A DNA stretch of 38,752 nt from a virus. Under the pieces are notes generated by a model, which ran no database searches, was not told where the DNA came from, and saw only the letters and a list, made by a program, of their open reading frames with translations. The stretch is from IMG/VR virus record IMGVR_UViG_3300009085_000015, positions 1 through 38,752 of that record. One strand, given 5' to 3'. The translations under genes and the position numbers were made by a program. This document shows, piece by piece, positions 7,537-16,108 of the stretch (its first letter is position 1; every line of letters starts with the position of its first letter).

Positions 7537-9989
7537 GCGAGTTCCAGCCTTACTATACCATTGTTGAAAATGTCAGCCGTTTTCTCTGCCACTAAAACCG
7601 AATCCATCATGAATTGAATTGTAGCACGCATTGGCTGATTGTTGCCACCTAAAGCGCTCATTGTGTCCCTATTGTTTAGCACTGTTGCGCCCTTGGGTAT
7701 TATCATTTCCATACCCTGGTCCGCAACTATGGCCGGCGTATCTTGGCTAAACGGATTCGTAGTCCCAGTCCACAACTTTGGTGGCTGTGGTTTGTTGGAG
7801 GCAATGGCGCCGATCTGCAAAGCTGTGGCCGCACCAGATATGGCAGTGAGTGCCGCCGCTACCGGTGGGTATGCCCCATGATTTGCCCATATGCCGGTGA
7901 TAGACAGCGCGGCATTAGCGATTGATTGTACTAAAGATGCCGCCCATGTAGCCAGGTCTGATTCGTACTTTAGTTTAGCTTTCTTCTTTTCAAACTCTTC
8001 GGTGATTTTATATTTACTTATTTCAAGATTTGCCTTCTCAATCTTTTCCTTATCACCGCTTGCCTTAGCGTCTGCCAAGTCTTGTTCAAGTCTTTCTTTC
8101 CTGGTAATCCCACCATTTTCCAAGAGTTCCATGTCTTTGTCGTAAACGCTCTGGAGGTCGGCAATCTCTTGTTCTTTGGATGCACGGAATATTTCAGATA
8201 GTGAGGACACAATGGAGAAAAATGCTTCTTTCGATGCTTCCCATATTGCTTTTTTGTTTGCCTCTGCTTGCTCAAGAGCTTTAATCTGTTCGTCAAGGCT
8301 GTCTATTTCAGCCTGTACCGCAATAGCAAGATTTGCATCCCTTAGCGCTTCCTCTTCCTCAAAGGCGGTTTTCCATGCGTCATACTTTTCGTCTACGGTT
8401 TTGTCAGTTATTTTAAGAGACTCTGCCCTATACCATTCGTCAATCTCTTTTTTGCGCTGTGCAGTATCTGCAAATGCCATGAGTTCTTTGCGCCTAATGT
8501 CGAGCTTTTCTTGTTCAGTATCATTGAGCCGGTCTATTTCTTCCTGTCCAGATTTTCGCCTTTCATCACTTGCTTTTTTCTGGTCTGCCGTAATTTTGGA
8601 TTGAGCATCGGCGTAATCTTTCTGTGCTTTTGTCTGTGCATCGGTCATGACCTTTGCATCTTTCAGCAATATAGCTTCTTTTGCCTTTTGGTCATTAATC
8701 ATTTGTTGATAGGCAACATTCTTTCTCTGTTCGTTGCCTATCTTGGTATATTCGTCAACCAGGCCCTTTAGTACGCCCTTTGGATCTTGTATTGTTTTTG
8801 ATGCAAGCCCAATCTTTGCTACCTGCTCGGCAGTAAGCCCAAGTTCCTTTGCTATTTTTTCAATGCTATCTTTATCAATAGCACCTTTCAATTTTCTGAG
8901 TTCAACCTCTGCCTTGAATGCTTTCTTGGCAAAATCATCAAGCGATTCAGCCGAAACATTAGTACTTGAGGCAACATTGCCAAATCTCTTTTGGAGGTCT
9001 TCGAGAAGCCTTGCTTGGCCCGCGCCAAGAGATGATGTTATTGCTACACCAAGTGCGATAACGCCGGCCGTAATGGCCGCTATCGGCCCCATAGAGGCAG
9101 TTAAGGTAACTCCAAACAACTGCACTACCGGAATTGCCGCAAGTAGTGCAGCGCCTATGAGTGCCAATGACCCCACGAATGCTTGAATCTCTTTTGGTAA
9201 AGCCGAAAATGCCCCCAGGAGCGTAGTCACAACATCAGCAAAGCCCTTGATGAATGGCGTGAAGGCTTCGGTAAGAGATCCCAATGAAGTATCAATAGCA
9301 TCATTCATGGTCGAGAGTTTGCCTGAAAGCGTTTCCGATTGCTTTTCAAGCATTCCAAAGAACTGTCCGCCCTCACTTGTAGCACGCTTGAACGATTCCT
9401 TGACCATATCGGCACTGATAGCGCCATTTTCCATGTCTTTTTTAAGGTCGGCCATGGATCGACCTGTTTTATTCGATATTTCAAGAAGCGGATTGAATCC
9501 ACTATTTATGAGCTGATTGAGGTCCTGTCCATTTAGCCTAGAACTTGAGCTAATTTGACCCATAGCAACCGCAAGACTTTTTAGTCTTTCTGCATTACCA
9601 CCAGAAACATCCCCCAACATTTTAACGGTAGAAACAGCTTCTTCCGCACCTAATCCAAACTGAATGAGCGTCTGGGTAGCGTCCCGGATGTCCTTAAATT
9701 CAAGCGGAGTCTTGTTTGCATAATCCTTGAGTTCGCGCAAGGTTTTTTCGGCAGTCTTAGCACTACCAGTCATAACGGTAAATGCTACCTTGGCCTGTTC
9801 TGCGGCCTTGTTAAACTCTATACCCCTGACCAGTCCAGCGAACACGGCAACGGAAGCCCCAAGGCTTGCAAATGCTTTACCGGCGGTTGATGCGAATGTG
9901 TTTGTCTGCTTTGTGGAATCTTTTAATGCAGTATCAAGACTTGAATTATCGCCTACAATATCGACTACTAATTCTCCGATTTTAGCCAT
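7533..9989 (-). CDS. Tail tape measure protein
   Basis: At 818 residues it is the longest protein in the genome. The N-terminal 250 residues match the tape-measure pattern (VGDNSSLDTALKDS; LKDYANKTPLEFKDI; LNQLINSGFNPL). A hydrophobic stretch runs at about residues 270-320, typical of the membrane-interacting segment. A long charged coiled coil follows to about residue 700, then a second hydrophobic patch and GMEMIIPKGATVLNN near the C-terminus. It sets tail length and helps DNA entry. It follows the two assembly chaperone frames. Tail length should be roughly 0.15 nm per residue, about 120 nm, an estimate from the usual rule. Confidence 0.92.
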   Translation of the reverse strand: MAKIGELVVDIVGDNSSLDTALKDSTKQTNTFASTAGKAFASLGASVAVFAGLVRGIEFNKAAEQAKVAFTVMTGSAKTAEKTLRELKDYANKTPLEFKDIRDATQTLIQFGLGAEEAVSTVKMLGDVSGGNAERLKSLAVAMGQISSSSRLNGQDLNQLINSGFNPLLEISNKTGRSMADLKKDMENGAISADMVKESFKRATSEGGQFFGMLEKQSETLSGKLSTMNDAIDTSLGSLTEAFTPFIKGFADVVTTLLGAFSALPKEIQAFVGSLALIGAALLAAIPVVQLFGVTLTASMGPIAAITAGVIALGVAITSSLGAGQARLLEDLQKRFGNVASSTNVSAESLDDFAKKAFKAEVELRKLKGAIDKDSIEKIAKELGLTAEQVAKIGLASKTIQDPKGVLKGLVDEYTKIGNEQRKNVAYQQMINDQKAKEAILLKDAKVMTDAQTKAQKDYADAQSKITADQKKASDERRKSGQEEIDRLNDTEQEKLDIRRKELMAFADTAQRKKEIDEWYRAESLKITDKTVDEKYDAWKTAFEEEEALRDANLAIAVQAEIDSLDEQIKALEQAEANKKAIWEASKEAFFSIVSSLSEIFRASKEQEIADLQSVYDKDMELLENGGITRKERLEQDLADAKASGDKEKIEKANLEISKYKITEEFEKKKAKLKYESDLATWAASLVQSIANAALSITGIWANHGAYPPVAAALTAISGAATALQIGAIASNKPQPPKLWTGTTNPFSQDTPAIVADQGMEMIIPKGATVLNNRDTMSALGGNNQPMRATIQFMMDSVLVAEKTADIFNNGIVRLELA

Positions 9990-10005
9990 AATTCAAGCCC
10001 CTTAT

Positions 10006-10251
10006 TTACATACTTGCAAAGCCCACATCGTTATTTATAGGCCCGTCTTTTTTCTTCTTGTCATTGATCCATTCCGGTTGCTTCCCGTTCTGGAACATTA
10101 CCGTAGCGTAGGCAATTCTCGTTGCCTGAATCTGGCCCTCAAGCTCCTCTATCCTTGACCATTCGGTAATCAAAATATCAAGCTCACGTAACGTCATGCC
10201 CCAAAATTGCGCCGATGATCTTCCGAGTTTTACCGTAGCCATGTAATACAT
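10006..10251 (-). CDS. Tail assembly chaperone, downstream (frameshift) part
   Basis: An 81-codon frame beginning MYYMATVKLGRSSAQFWGMT, which resembles the second part of tail assembly chaperones (a short helical domain with FWGMTLRELDIL). It lies between the upstream chaperone frame and the tape measure gene, the invariant place for this pair. No Shine-Dalgarno site precedes either ATG, and the frame is open upstream into the end of the preceding gene in the -1 register. It is therefore probably made mainly as a fusion by ribosomal frameshifting. It could also be translated independently from 10,242. Confidence 0.65.
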   Translation of the reverse strand: MYYMATVKLGRSSAQFWGMTLRELDILITEWSRIEELEGQIQATRIAYATVMFQNGKQPEWINDKKKKDGPINNDVGFASM

Positions 10252-10295
10252 ATATGACCACGGTATACCTGCCTCGGACTCCTGACCATCGGCCT

Positions 10296-10652
10296 CTAAG
10301 GGTTTTGTTTCGGCTTTGGAAGGCTCGCAATCAGTGCCTTACTCATGGCCTGGGCATACTCGACAAAATCACCCATTGAAGCGTGTTTCAGAACGTAATC
10401 AGAATCAACTGGATTTTCTTCATGCTGTAGGCCATAGGCCACAATATCAGCAATCATTTGCAATTCTTTCACGCCAAAATCCATGGCACCAAGGCCCTGT
10501 AGGTTTTGAAATGCAATCATAATATCGCCGATTGAACCATACTTTTCAAAAATGCACCGTAGATCATAGGCGCGATAAATGAGAAATCGTTCCTTCTCAA
10601 GAAAGATTTTCTCTCCACGTGGAGCAATGTCATTAGCAGTTGTTTCGTCCAA
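10296..10652 (-). CDS. Tail assembly chaperone, upstream part
   Basis: A 118-residue mostly helical protein located between the major tail protein and the tape measure gene, where siphophages encode the chaperone that wraps the tape measure during tail building. It starts at a TTG codon with GGAGG six bases before it (GGAGGAACATT). The C-terminal end SLPKPKQNP is followed by a stop, while the -1 frame stays open into the next frame. No distinctive motif was recognised, so the assignment is from position, size and the overlapping frame. Confidence 0.65.
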   Translation of the reverse strand: MDETTANDIAPRGEKIFLEKERFLIYRAYDLRCIFEKYGSIGDIMIAFQNLQGLGAMDFGVKELQMIADIVAYGLQHEENPVDSDYVLKHASMGDFVEYAQAMSKALIASLPKPKQNP

Positions 10653-10666
10653 AATGTTCCTCCATC

Positions 10667-10695
10667 AAAAAATAGCCCCCACATAAGTAGGGGCT
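10667..10695 (-). terminator. Terminator after major tail protein gene
   Basis: On the minus strand AGCCCC pairs with GGGGCT around a 10-base loop, then ATTTTTT. It should reduce transcription from the highly expressed major tail gene into the chaperone and tape measure genes. Confidence 0.8.
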
Positions 10696-10707
10696 TTATA
10701 ATCAAGA

Positions 10708-11595
10708 TCAGGTTACAGTAGCGGTTCCACCCCTGGCGGTAACTCCTACGCCGTTAGTGTCCTTGATTGCGTTAGACACGAACCAAGTGCTTGCACCAGC
10801 GGTTAGTCCGGTTGCGGTAGCAGTCTGAGTAGCACCACCGGCTGCACCGAAAATCCAGCCAGAGGGATTGGACCTCACACCGGTTGCGGTAATGAATACC
10901 ACGATGTTTGGATCAATGAATGTTGACTGATCCATGTTGGTGTTTCCACCAGCCTTGGTAAAGGTGAACACGATCTGTCCAGCGGTTCCAGGAGCGGCGG
11001 CCACGGTAACGGCGTTGAGGTTTGCACTCGCAAAAGTAGGAGTAGTGAACCAGTTGTTGATGCGTGCAGCCGGTACGTTGTCGTCATCATCACGAACTTT
11101 TTCACGGCTCAGTCCATTAAATATCAGGTCTGAAACTCGACCTTCCATGGTGACGGCTCTTGGTGCGGGAGAAGCTTCTTGGGTAGCATCCTCGCTGTTT
11201 GGCTTGCCGAATTTGCACTTGTAGTAGACGAAATAACCGTATTTTCCACCGGTTAGCTTGGCACGACCCATGATACAAACATCGGGGCTTGCATCGTTGG
11301 CACCTTCCTGTATTGCTCCGTTCAGGTAGTTTCGACCAAGTAAGCGGGCTTCATCGGCCGGAAGTAGATCAACGATTGAAAGGGTAATTCCCTTTTCGCC
11401 GGTTGACTCCATCTGCTCAAAAGCCTTGTCATCGGCAAAGTTCGTGGCAAGGGATGCAGCGCGATTGTACGAAAGAGTTTTCGCACCAAGTAGAGGGTAG
11501 ATTGTTCCAACGGTAAAACCGGTGGTATCATCCTTTGTGACAAGCCCATAATAGAGCTTATCAAGACCGATTGCCGACCTTTGTGTTACTGGCAT
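10708..11595 (-). CDS. Major tail protein
   Basis: A 295-residue protein with a beta-rich N-terminal tube domain (AIGLDKLYYGLVTKDDTTGF; VTMEGRVSDLIFNGLS) and a C-terminal immunoglobulin-like domain from about residue 200 (NAVTVAAAPGTAGQIVFTFT). Added Ig-like domains are frequent on siphophage tail tubes. Strong AAGGAG precedes the ATG, a good promoter lies upstream and a terminator follows directly, as expected for a protein needed in many copies. It is located between the tail terminator and the chaperones. Confidence 0.82.
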   Translation of the reverse strand: MPVTQRSAIGLDKLYYGLVTKDDTTGFTVGTIYPLLGAKTLSYNRAASLATNFADDKAFEQMESTGEKGITLSIVDLLPADEARLLGRNYLNGAIQEGANDASPDVCIMGRAKLTGGKYGYFVYYKCKFGKPNSEDATQEASPAPRAVTMEGRVSDLIFNGLSREKVRDDDDNVPAARINNWFTTPTFASANLNAVTVAAAPGTAGQIVFTFTKAGGNTNMDQSTFIDPNIVVFITATGVRSNPSGWIFGAAGGATQTATATGLTAGASTWFVSNAIKDTNGVGVTARGGTATVT

Positions 11596-11623
11596 AGTTT
11601 TTCTCCTTTATGCCCACAAGGGG

Positions 11624-11646
11624 CTATATTCAAGTTTTAGTATATA
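11624..11646 (-). repeat. 23-bp element, copy 2
   Basis: An exact match to 2,081-2,103. On the minus strand it starts in the -10 box of the major tail promoter and extends about 15 bases into the transcript, so it combines a promoter element with the start of the leader. Confidence 0.6.
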
Positions 11647-11667
11647 TACTTTTCTGCTATCTGTAAA
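11639..11667 (-). promoter_or_regulatory. Promoter of major tail protein gene
   Basis: Minus strand TTTACA (11,667-11,662), a 17-base spacer and TATACT (11,644-11,639), predicting a start near 11,632 and a 37-base leader to the ATG. Confidence 0.65.
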
Positions 11668-12028
11668 GTACAGTATTCCAGCGAGTTACCACGTGCATGA
11701 GCTTTGTGTCTGGATCTACCAATTCAAGGTAGCTTTCCCTGTTCCATCCACCCGATTCCATGCAGTCAACCAAGGCCATAACGATTGGCGTTACGGTCTG
11801 CCCAGGCTTTACCCAAGCGTGAATTTCCATCAAAACGTTATCAGAGTTTGGAGCGTTGTCTGAATAGTTTTCGTCACCGGTGAAGCTGTCAATTATGTTG
11901 TGCGTAATCAGTGGCATTACCGTGAATTTGTCCGGCCAAGACCCACCAATATTGTCAACCGGAACCAATGCGGTAAGCGGTGCATAACCTGTGAGTAATG
12001 TTTGAACTACTTGCTTTGCGTTTATCAT
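11657..12028 (-). CDS. Tail terminator/completion protein (DUF3168-like)
   Basis: A 123-residue alpha/beta protein whose layout resembles DUF3168-type tail terminators: an N-terminal helix (AKQVVQTLLTGYAPLTALVP), then PLITHNIIDSFTGD, ILMEIHAWVKPG-like strand and the C-terminal strand MHVVTRWNTVLYR. These form the ring that caps the tail tube and joins it to the head. The gene overlaps its upstream neighbour by ATGA and lies just before the major tail protein, the expected position. Confidence 0.75.
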   Translation of the reverse strand: MINAKQVVQTLLTGYAPLTALVPVDNIGGSWPDKFTVMPLITHNIIDSFTGDENYSDNAPNSDNVLMEIHAWVKPGQTVTPIVMALVDCMESGGWNRESYLELVDPDTKLMHVVTRWNTVLYR

Positions 12029-12423
12029 AATTCTTTTTTAAGCTCCTTGGCTATGATTTGGGAAATGGTAGCTTTGTTTTCGGTCAAGGCTGGAGTGAGG
12101 AATGGTTTAGCTTTTTGTTTGGAAGTTCCAATTTCCACGAAAATTCCGTATTCCACGTTTGAACCTACTTGGCCTATCACCACACCTTCTTTCAATATGG
12201 TTCTGTGTGTGATTGATGCCCTCAAAAGTCCGGTATCAACCGATTTATTATCGGTAATACGTTTCTTTGCTGCACCTTCCACAAATATTGAGGCAGCAAG
12301 CATGCCACGTTCCAAGGCAGAAAATATATCCTTGCCCTTCTTTTGAAAGGCTTCTGCAAGTTCGTTAGCTTGCCTTTCAATTTCTTTGGGATCGTATATT
12401 TTTCCAGACTTTGACTTTGCCAT
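12025..12423 (-). CDS. HK97 gp10-like head-tail joining protein
   Basis: A 132-residue basic protein with the family hallmark KSVDTGLLRASITHR (about residues 65-79) followed by VEYGIFVEIGTSKQKAKPFL (about 97-116), the strand and the proline-containing end typical of HK97 gp10 tail completion proteins. GAGG stands five bases before its ATG, directly after the preceding stop. It acts at the head-tail interface during virion assembly. Confidence 0.85.
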   Translation of the reverse strand: MAKSKSGKIYDPKEIERQANELAEAFQKKGKDIFSALERGMLAASIFVEGAAKKRITDNKSVDTGLLRASITHRTILKEGVVIGQVGSNVEYGIFVEIGTSKQKAKPFLTPALTENKATISQIIAKELKKEL

Positions 12424-12738
12424 TTAACCCTCATACCTCTTGCAAACAACTTCCGCATGATCGTACCATTCATCAACCTGAATAGCCTGGAACTTTTGGC
12501 TACCAATGAGAGCAACTGCGTTTTGCGGAATGTCGGTTGATAGGTCAACGAATATCTTTCGACCAGTACCTGGCTGAATTCCATACTCACGCATTTGGGC
12601 AGGATTATTCATGGGCTGTACGTCACCGTTGACGTCATGGAGAAGAACAAGTCCCATTATATCAAGCCCATCTTGATCCTTACCAGTTACCACAAGATTA
12701 TACACCTTAATCGGCACGTCATGGCGCTTAATCCGCAT
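12424..12738 (-). CDS. Head closure (head-tail adaptor) protein
   Basis: A 104-residue beta-barrel-like protein (VPIKVYNLVVTGKDQDGLD; KIFVDLSTDIPQNAVALIG). Length and place between the connector and gp10-like genes are those of head-closure proteins of the SPP1 gp16/HK97 gp9 kind. It overlaps the connector gene by 11 bases with AGGA upstream of the ATG. Sequence similarity is not distinctive, so the name relies on position. Confidence 0.65.
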   Translation of the reverse strand: MRIKRHDVPIKVYNLVVTGKDQDGLDIMGLVLLHDVNGDVQPMNNPAQMREYGIQPGTGRKIFVDLSTDIPQNAVALIGSQKFQAIQVDEWYDHAEVVCKRYEG

Positions 12739-13168
12739 AGGGCAATCCTGGTTCTGAGTTCAGTACCACACCGTCAACAATTTGCTTCTCAGTCAATCCG
12801 CGCCTATCGTTGTATTGGGTCAACTTCTGTCCGTAGAGTGGACGAATAACCGTTACACTCTCAAACTGTTTAACTATATCGGAAGGATAACCGTTGACCA
12901 TGTCGGCCTTGGTATAACTATAACCACCTTGGGACTCTGACTTCATGCCGATACTGCCCGGGTCAAGATTGTAGCCGATCATCTTGGAGGCCGGTAGTTT
13001 CATCCATGGTTGCCAACTTGGTACGGTAGGGGAGTCTTGCCAGTCTTGGCCTGTTATTTCTCTGATAGTACCTTCCACTAAAGGAATGAGCATATCAATA
13101 AGATCATCTTTTGCGGTCCCTGATATTTGTAGTAACGTCTTTACTTCGTCCGTGGTAATTACTGCCAT
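12728..13168 (-). CDS. Head-tail connector protein (gp6/gp15-like)
   Basis: A 146-residue helical protein. The opening VITTDEVKTLLQISGTAKDD and the following LIDMLIPLVEGTIREITGQDW are the signature of phage head-tail connector proteins (HK97 gp6/SPP1 gp15 fold). These proteins form a ring under the portal. The start overlaps the stop of the preceding gene as TAATG. Confidence 0.85.
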   Translation of the reverse strand: MAVITTDEVKTLLQISGTAKDDLIDMLIPLVEGTIREITGQDWQDSPTVPSWQPWMKLPASKMIGYNLDPGSIGMKSESQGGYSYTKADMVNGYPSDIVKQFESVTVIRPLYGQKLTQYNDRRGLTEKQIVDGVVLNSEPGLPYAD

Positions 13169-13923
13169 TACTCCACCTTATGCCCATAGGCTACTGCCAA
13201 AAATGATGATAGCCCCGTGAGGTTATCCTGTACTATCAATTGCATTTCCTCTCCCATTTCAGCGTCAATCCGTAGGACTGCGCCGTAGGTATCAGGAAAG
13301 CGTGTGTCTATTGTTACACCATACACCCCAGCCGGTGCTTTGTCATTGTATTTTGTGGTCGAACCCTTGAGGGCAAACTCTCCATTGCTACGGGAAAACA
13401 ATACATTCTTATAGTCCCCGTCCTTCTTGCGGAATAGCAGACCATTCGTCAGTGCCGTGATTCCACCGAATTTGCCGTCATCCATGGCAACATCGTCTTG
13501 CATCACCAAGGACACACCGTAAATGTCCCATTTCGTTCCGGATGGTGGAGAAAGCGCGAATATTACCGGTGTTGCCGATCCATCTACGTTTACTGCATCG
13601 GAACTACGGAAAGCCACGGCGCTTGTGGTAAAGGCATAATCCAATGGCATATTGAGCGTGATTACATTGGTAGCAACTACGGTTACAATACCCTGGTAGT
13701 ACCTGCCATCTTGACGCAAGCAAAGCACGTTCCCAACTACCGTACCATGTCCACCGGCCAATGTCACTGTTCGATTGTCAACGGCGGTATTGACTGCAAG
13801 ACTTACGTCCGCAAGTTTACGACACATCTTTACCGATATAATTTCGGCTTGGTAGTTGTCTTGTATTTGAGTTCTGATTGCTCCGTCTGGTTCCGTGTGA
13901 GCCGTAGATATGTTAACAAGCAT
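13168..13923 (-). CDS. Hypothetical virion-associated protein
   Basis: A 251-residue beta-rich protein of unknown family, between the coat and the head-tail connector. The start at 13,923 (MLVNISTAHTEPDG) is chosen because AAGGTGG lies five bases upstream; an earlier in-frame start would fall inside the terminator hairpin. Sequence such as VTLAGGHGTVVGNVLCLRQDG and ATNVITLNMPLDYAF suggests repeated beta strands. A head decoration or head-tail protein would fit its place. Confidence 0.75.
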   Translation of the reverse strand: MLVNISTAHTEPDGAIRTQIQDNYQAEIISVKMCRKLADVSLAVNTAVDNRTVTLAGGHGTVVGNVLCLRQDGRYYQGIVTVVATNVITLNMPLDYAFTTSAVAFRSSDAVNVDGSATPVIFALSPPSGTKWDIYGVSLVMQDDVAMDDGKFGGITALTNGLLFRKKDGDYKNVLFSRSNGEFALKGSTTKYNDKAPAGVYGVTIDTRFPDTYGAVLRIDAEMGEEMQLIVQDNLTGLSSFLAVAYGHKVE

Positions 13924-13937
13924 TTTGCCCACCTTAC

Positions 13938-13969
13938 AAAAAAAGCCCTCCACCATGGAGGCAGAGGGC
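13938..13969 (-). terminator. Terminator after coat protein gene
   Basis: On the minus strand GCCCTC pairs with GAGGGC around a partly self-pairing loop, followed by seven T. It lies 19 bases beyond the coat stop codon. Confidence 0.85.
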
Positions 13970-13987
13970 CATTAGGTCAATCTACGA

Positions 13988-15118
13988 CTAGCCCATGATC
14001 GTTACGATATGTTCTGGCTGTACGGCCTTGAATCCCCATGCGGCATGGAGTTCCCAAGTGCGCATACCGTATCCAGCAATGTCCAAGAGCAAGTAGCTCA
14101 TGCCAAACTGGTCACTAATTACCATCTGGTTAATGGTGGGATTAGCAGGGATGATAGGAGGGCGCACAACACCAACCACGGCAGACCGTTCAAAGGCCAC
14201 GTTTGCGGTGTAGTTGTTGCCGATGGTCATGGCGTTTGCGGTAGGGATAACAACGCGAGCGCCAGGGCGATTGAGGCTCATGGTTCCAGGGGCAGTGATA
14301 CCAGTACCAACTACGTACTTGTTAGCACTATCGGCGGCGAATGTCACCACGTCGCCTGCGAGTACTGTATTTGCACCAGTTACAAGCGCAATGTCGGTTA
14401 CGCCCTTAGCGGTTGAGCCAGAGGTTACGTATGCGGAACCAGTGCCCTTGGTATGTAGTCCAATACCAGCAGACTCAACAAGGTTGATGCCAAACTGCTT
14501 CATGACGTTACCGGTTCGGCGCTCTGCATCACTACCAGCCTGATATGCTTGCTGTACAATGCCAAGTTTCAGGAGGTTGAACCAAGCGGATGAATCCAAG
14601 GCAAGAGACACATCAGTCAGAGGAGCACCATTATCACGCAAGACCTTGCGGGCTTCGGCAATTAGGTTGATGTCAGAAGCAAAAGGAGTGGTGGCGGCGG
14701 CACCAATGGCACGGCTTGCGCCTTCTTTCACGGCCACCCAAGCGTCAATTTCCATGGCATTACGCAAGGAGCGCATACCCTGGGCAAGCAACTGTCGAAC
14801 CCATTCTTGGTAGTTTCCACCATTTTCGAGGGAGCGAATCTGCTCGCCGGTCAGGTTCCAAGAGGTGAACTGGCTTTTGGTGATTGCCACGGATACGGAA
14901 GCGGCGGTCTTGTCGGTTCCTGCGGTTGGGGTCATGGCGGGAGTAAAGTTACCAAGTCCGGCCACGGGAGCGTAGGGGACTTTCACCTGATCGCCAATGG
15001 CAACGCCCTTGGAATCAAAGCTGGTTGAAATCTTGTCAACGATTCCAATTGGTTCTGCGGAAACTTCCTGGGCTGCACTATAGGCAACAGGGGCAATGGC
15101 TGTAAAAATATTAGGCAT
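13988..15118 (-). CDS. Major capsid protein, P22 coat family
   Basis: A 376-residue protein. The N-terminus (APVAYSAAQEVSAEPIGIVD) and the following VAIGDQVKVPYAP match the P22-type coat family within the HK97 fold. The segment TGANTVLAGDVVTFAADS (about residues 245-262) resembles the inserted I-domain of that family, and INQMVISDQFGMSYLLLDIA near 335-355 fits the P-domain end. It assembles around the scaffold protein encoded just upstream. AGGAG lies eight bases before the ATG and a terminator follows, consistent with high expression. A P22-type coat with a long siphovirus tail is a known but less common pairing. Confidence 0.9.
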   Translation of the reverse strand: MPNIFTAIAPVAYSAAQEVSAEPIGIVDKISTSFDSKGVAIGDQVKVPYAPVAGLGNFTPAMTPTAGTDKTAASVSVAITKSQFTSWNLTGEQIRSLENGGNYQEWVRQLLAQGMRSLRNAMEIDAWVAVKEGASRAIGAAATTPFASDINLIAEARKVLRDNGAPLTDVSLALDSSAWFNLLKLGIVQQAYQAGSDAERRTGNVMKQFGINLVESAGIGLHTKGTGSAYVTSGSTAKGVTDIALVTGANTVLAGDVVTFAADSANKYVVGTGITAPGTMSLNRPGARVVIPTANAMTIGNNYTANVAFERSAVVGVVRPPIIPANPTINQMVISDQFGMSYLLLDIAGYGMRTWELHAAWGFKAVQPEHIVTIMG

Positions 15119-15129
15119 GATCTTTTCTC

Positions 15130-15747
15130 CTATTCAAAAAGACCACCGGCCTTGGCGAACGCTGATCGGTCGGCAAGCGGTAGTTGGTTAAATGCCTCCA
15201 AGCTCATCTTGGGGACATCCTTCGATTGTCCACCTTTTGGGGTGGCCTGGTTGCCAACGGCACCAGTAAGTGCTTTCTTTATCTGTTCATCCTTCCACGC
15301 ATTAAGCCCAGAAAGTTTCTCTAACTTCGAGGAGAAAATGTTTTCGTCCTCGTCAAGAGCAAAATCAGCAAGGTCGGCAGGTAGGCCAGCCTCGGTTAGT
15401 TTCTGCAAAGCGGTTGCTCTGCGATCTTTAAGTAGCGCCTGTCGTTTCATGTCGGCAAGCTCTTTCTGCATATCGGCAAGCGCCTGATCCTTTGGATCTT
15501 TGGGCGGATTGCGTTTCTTCAATTCCTCGTCTACGATTCCGGAAAGCTTCTCTTCACGGAATTTCACAGCATAATTGTCAGTGGTTCGGGAGATAATTGC
15601 ATCCCGTTCTGACTTCAAGTGTGGATGTTCAGCTATGTATTTTGCTGCATCCTCACGGTTTGATACTACAATGGCGTTTTGAGCCATGGCCCGAAATGAT
15701 TCCCGCTTTTCTTCGGGAAGATCGTTCACAAAATCAAGTAGGTTCAT
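15130..15747 (-). CDS. Capsid scaffolding protein
   Basis: A 205-residue highly charged, helical protein with a coiled coil at about residues 75-125 (DQALADMQKELADMKRQ) and a C-terminal helix, the layout of DUF4355-like scaffolds. It directly precedes the coat gene. The start at 15,747 (MNLLDFVNDLPEEKR) has GGGAG five bases before it; upstream in-frame codons lack a ribosome site. It guides procapsid assembly and then leaves. A promoter lies 44 bases upstream, so scaffold and coat can be transcribed apart from the portal genes. Confidence 0.85.
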   Translation of the reverse strand: MNLLDFVNDLPEEKRESFRAMAQNAIVVSNREDAAKYIAEHPHLKSERDAIISRTTDNYAVKFREEKLSGIVDEELKKRNPPKDPKDQALADMQKELADMKRQALLKDRRATALQKLTEAGLPADLADFALDEDENIFSSKLEKLSGLNAWKDEQIKKALTGAVGNQATPKGGQSKDVPKMSLEAFNQLPLADRSAFAKAGGLFE

Positions 15748-15790
15748 GTTTACTCCCGTCCACCTCAATCAAGTCAAGGTACACGTATTT

Positions 15791-15819
15791 ACTATATAGC
15801 GATTCTTGAATATTGACAA
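15791..15819 (-). promoter_or_regulatory. Promoter of scaffold and coat genes
   Basis: Minus strand TTGTCA (15,819-15,814), a 17-base spacer and TATAGT (15,796-15,791). It stands back to back with the plus-strand promoter of the Lar-like insert. Confidence 0.7.
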
Positions 15820-15845
15820 GTCCCTAAAATATTTTTGTATGATGG

Positions 15846-15874
15846 TTGACATGAATCTATAATGGTTATATACT
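15846..15874 (+). promoter_or_regulatory. Promoter of the plus-strand insert genes
   Basis: TTGACA, a 17-base spacer and TATACT, then GGAGGAAC before the ATG at 15,896. The spacer carries TATAATGGTTATA, an imperfect inverted repeat shared with early promoters, suggesting common control. Confidence 0.85.
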
Positions 15875-15895
15875 GTATTTATCAGGAGGAACGAA

Positions 15896-16108
15896 ATGAT
15901 TGATAGAAACCAGATGACTGAAATAATCAGGGCTATTTATAAAGAACGAGGACAAGGAATTATTGATTCACTTTATAACGCAAAAATAAAAGCATTTGAA
16001 ATTGCCGATTCCATGATACCAAATAAAGCATGGGTTAACAATGGAGGATTCATGTGTTGGGAAAATCAATATTCAATAACTGAGGATGAACTAAAATGTC
16101 TAGTGTGA
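15896..16108 (+). CDS. Hypothetical protein, first gene of plus-strand insert
   Basis: A 70-residue protein (MIDRNQMTEIIRAIYKERGQ) with an N-terminal helix, no cysteines needed for metal except one near the end, and no recognised family. GGAGG lies six bases before the ATG, behind its own promoter. Its last 13 bases overlap the Lar-like gene, so the two are probably co-translated. It is AT-rich and runs against the surrounding head genes, which marks it as an inserted accessory gene. Confidence 0.8.
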   Translation: MIDRNQMTEIIRAIYKERGQGIIDSLYNAKIKAFEIADSMIPNKAWVNNGGFMCWENQYSITEDELKCLV

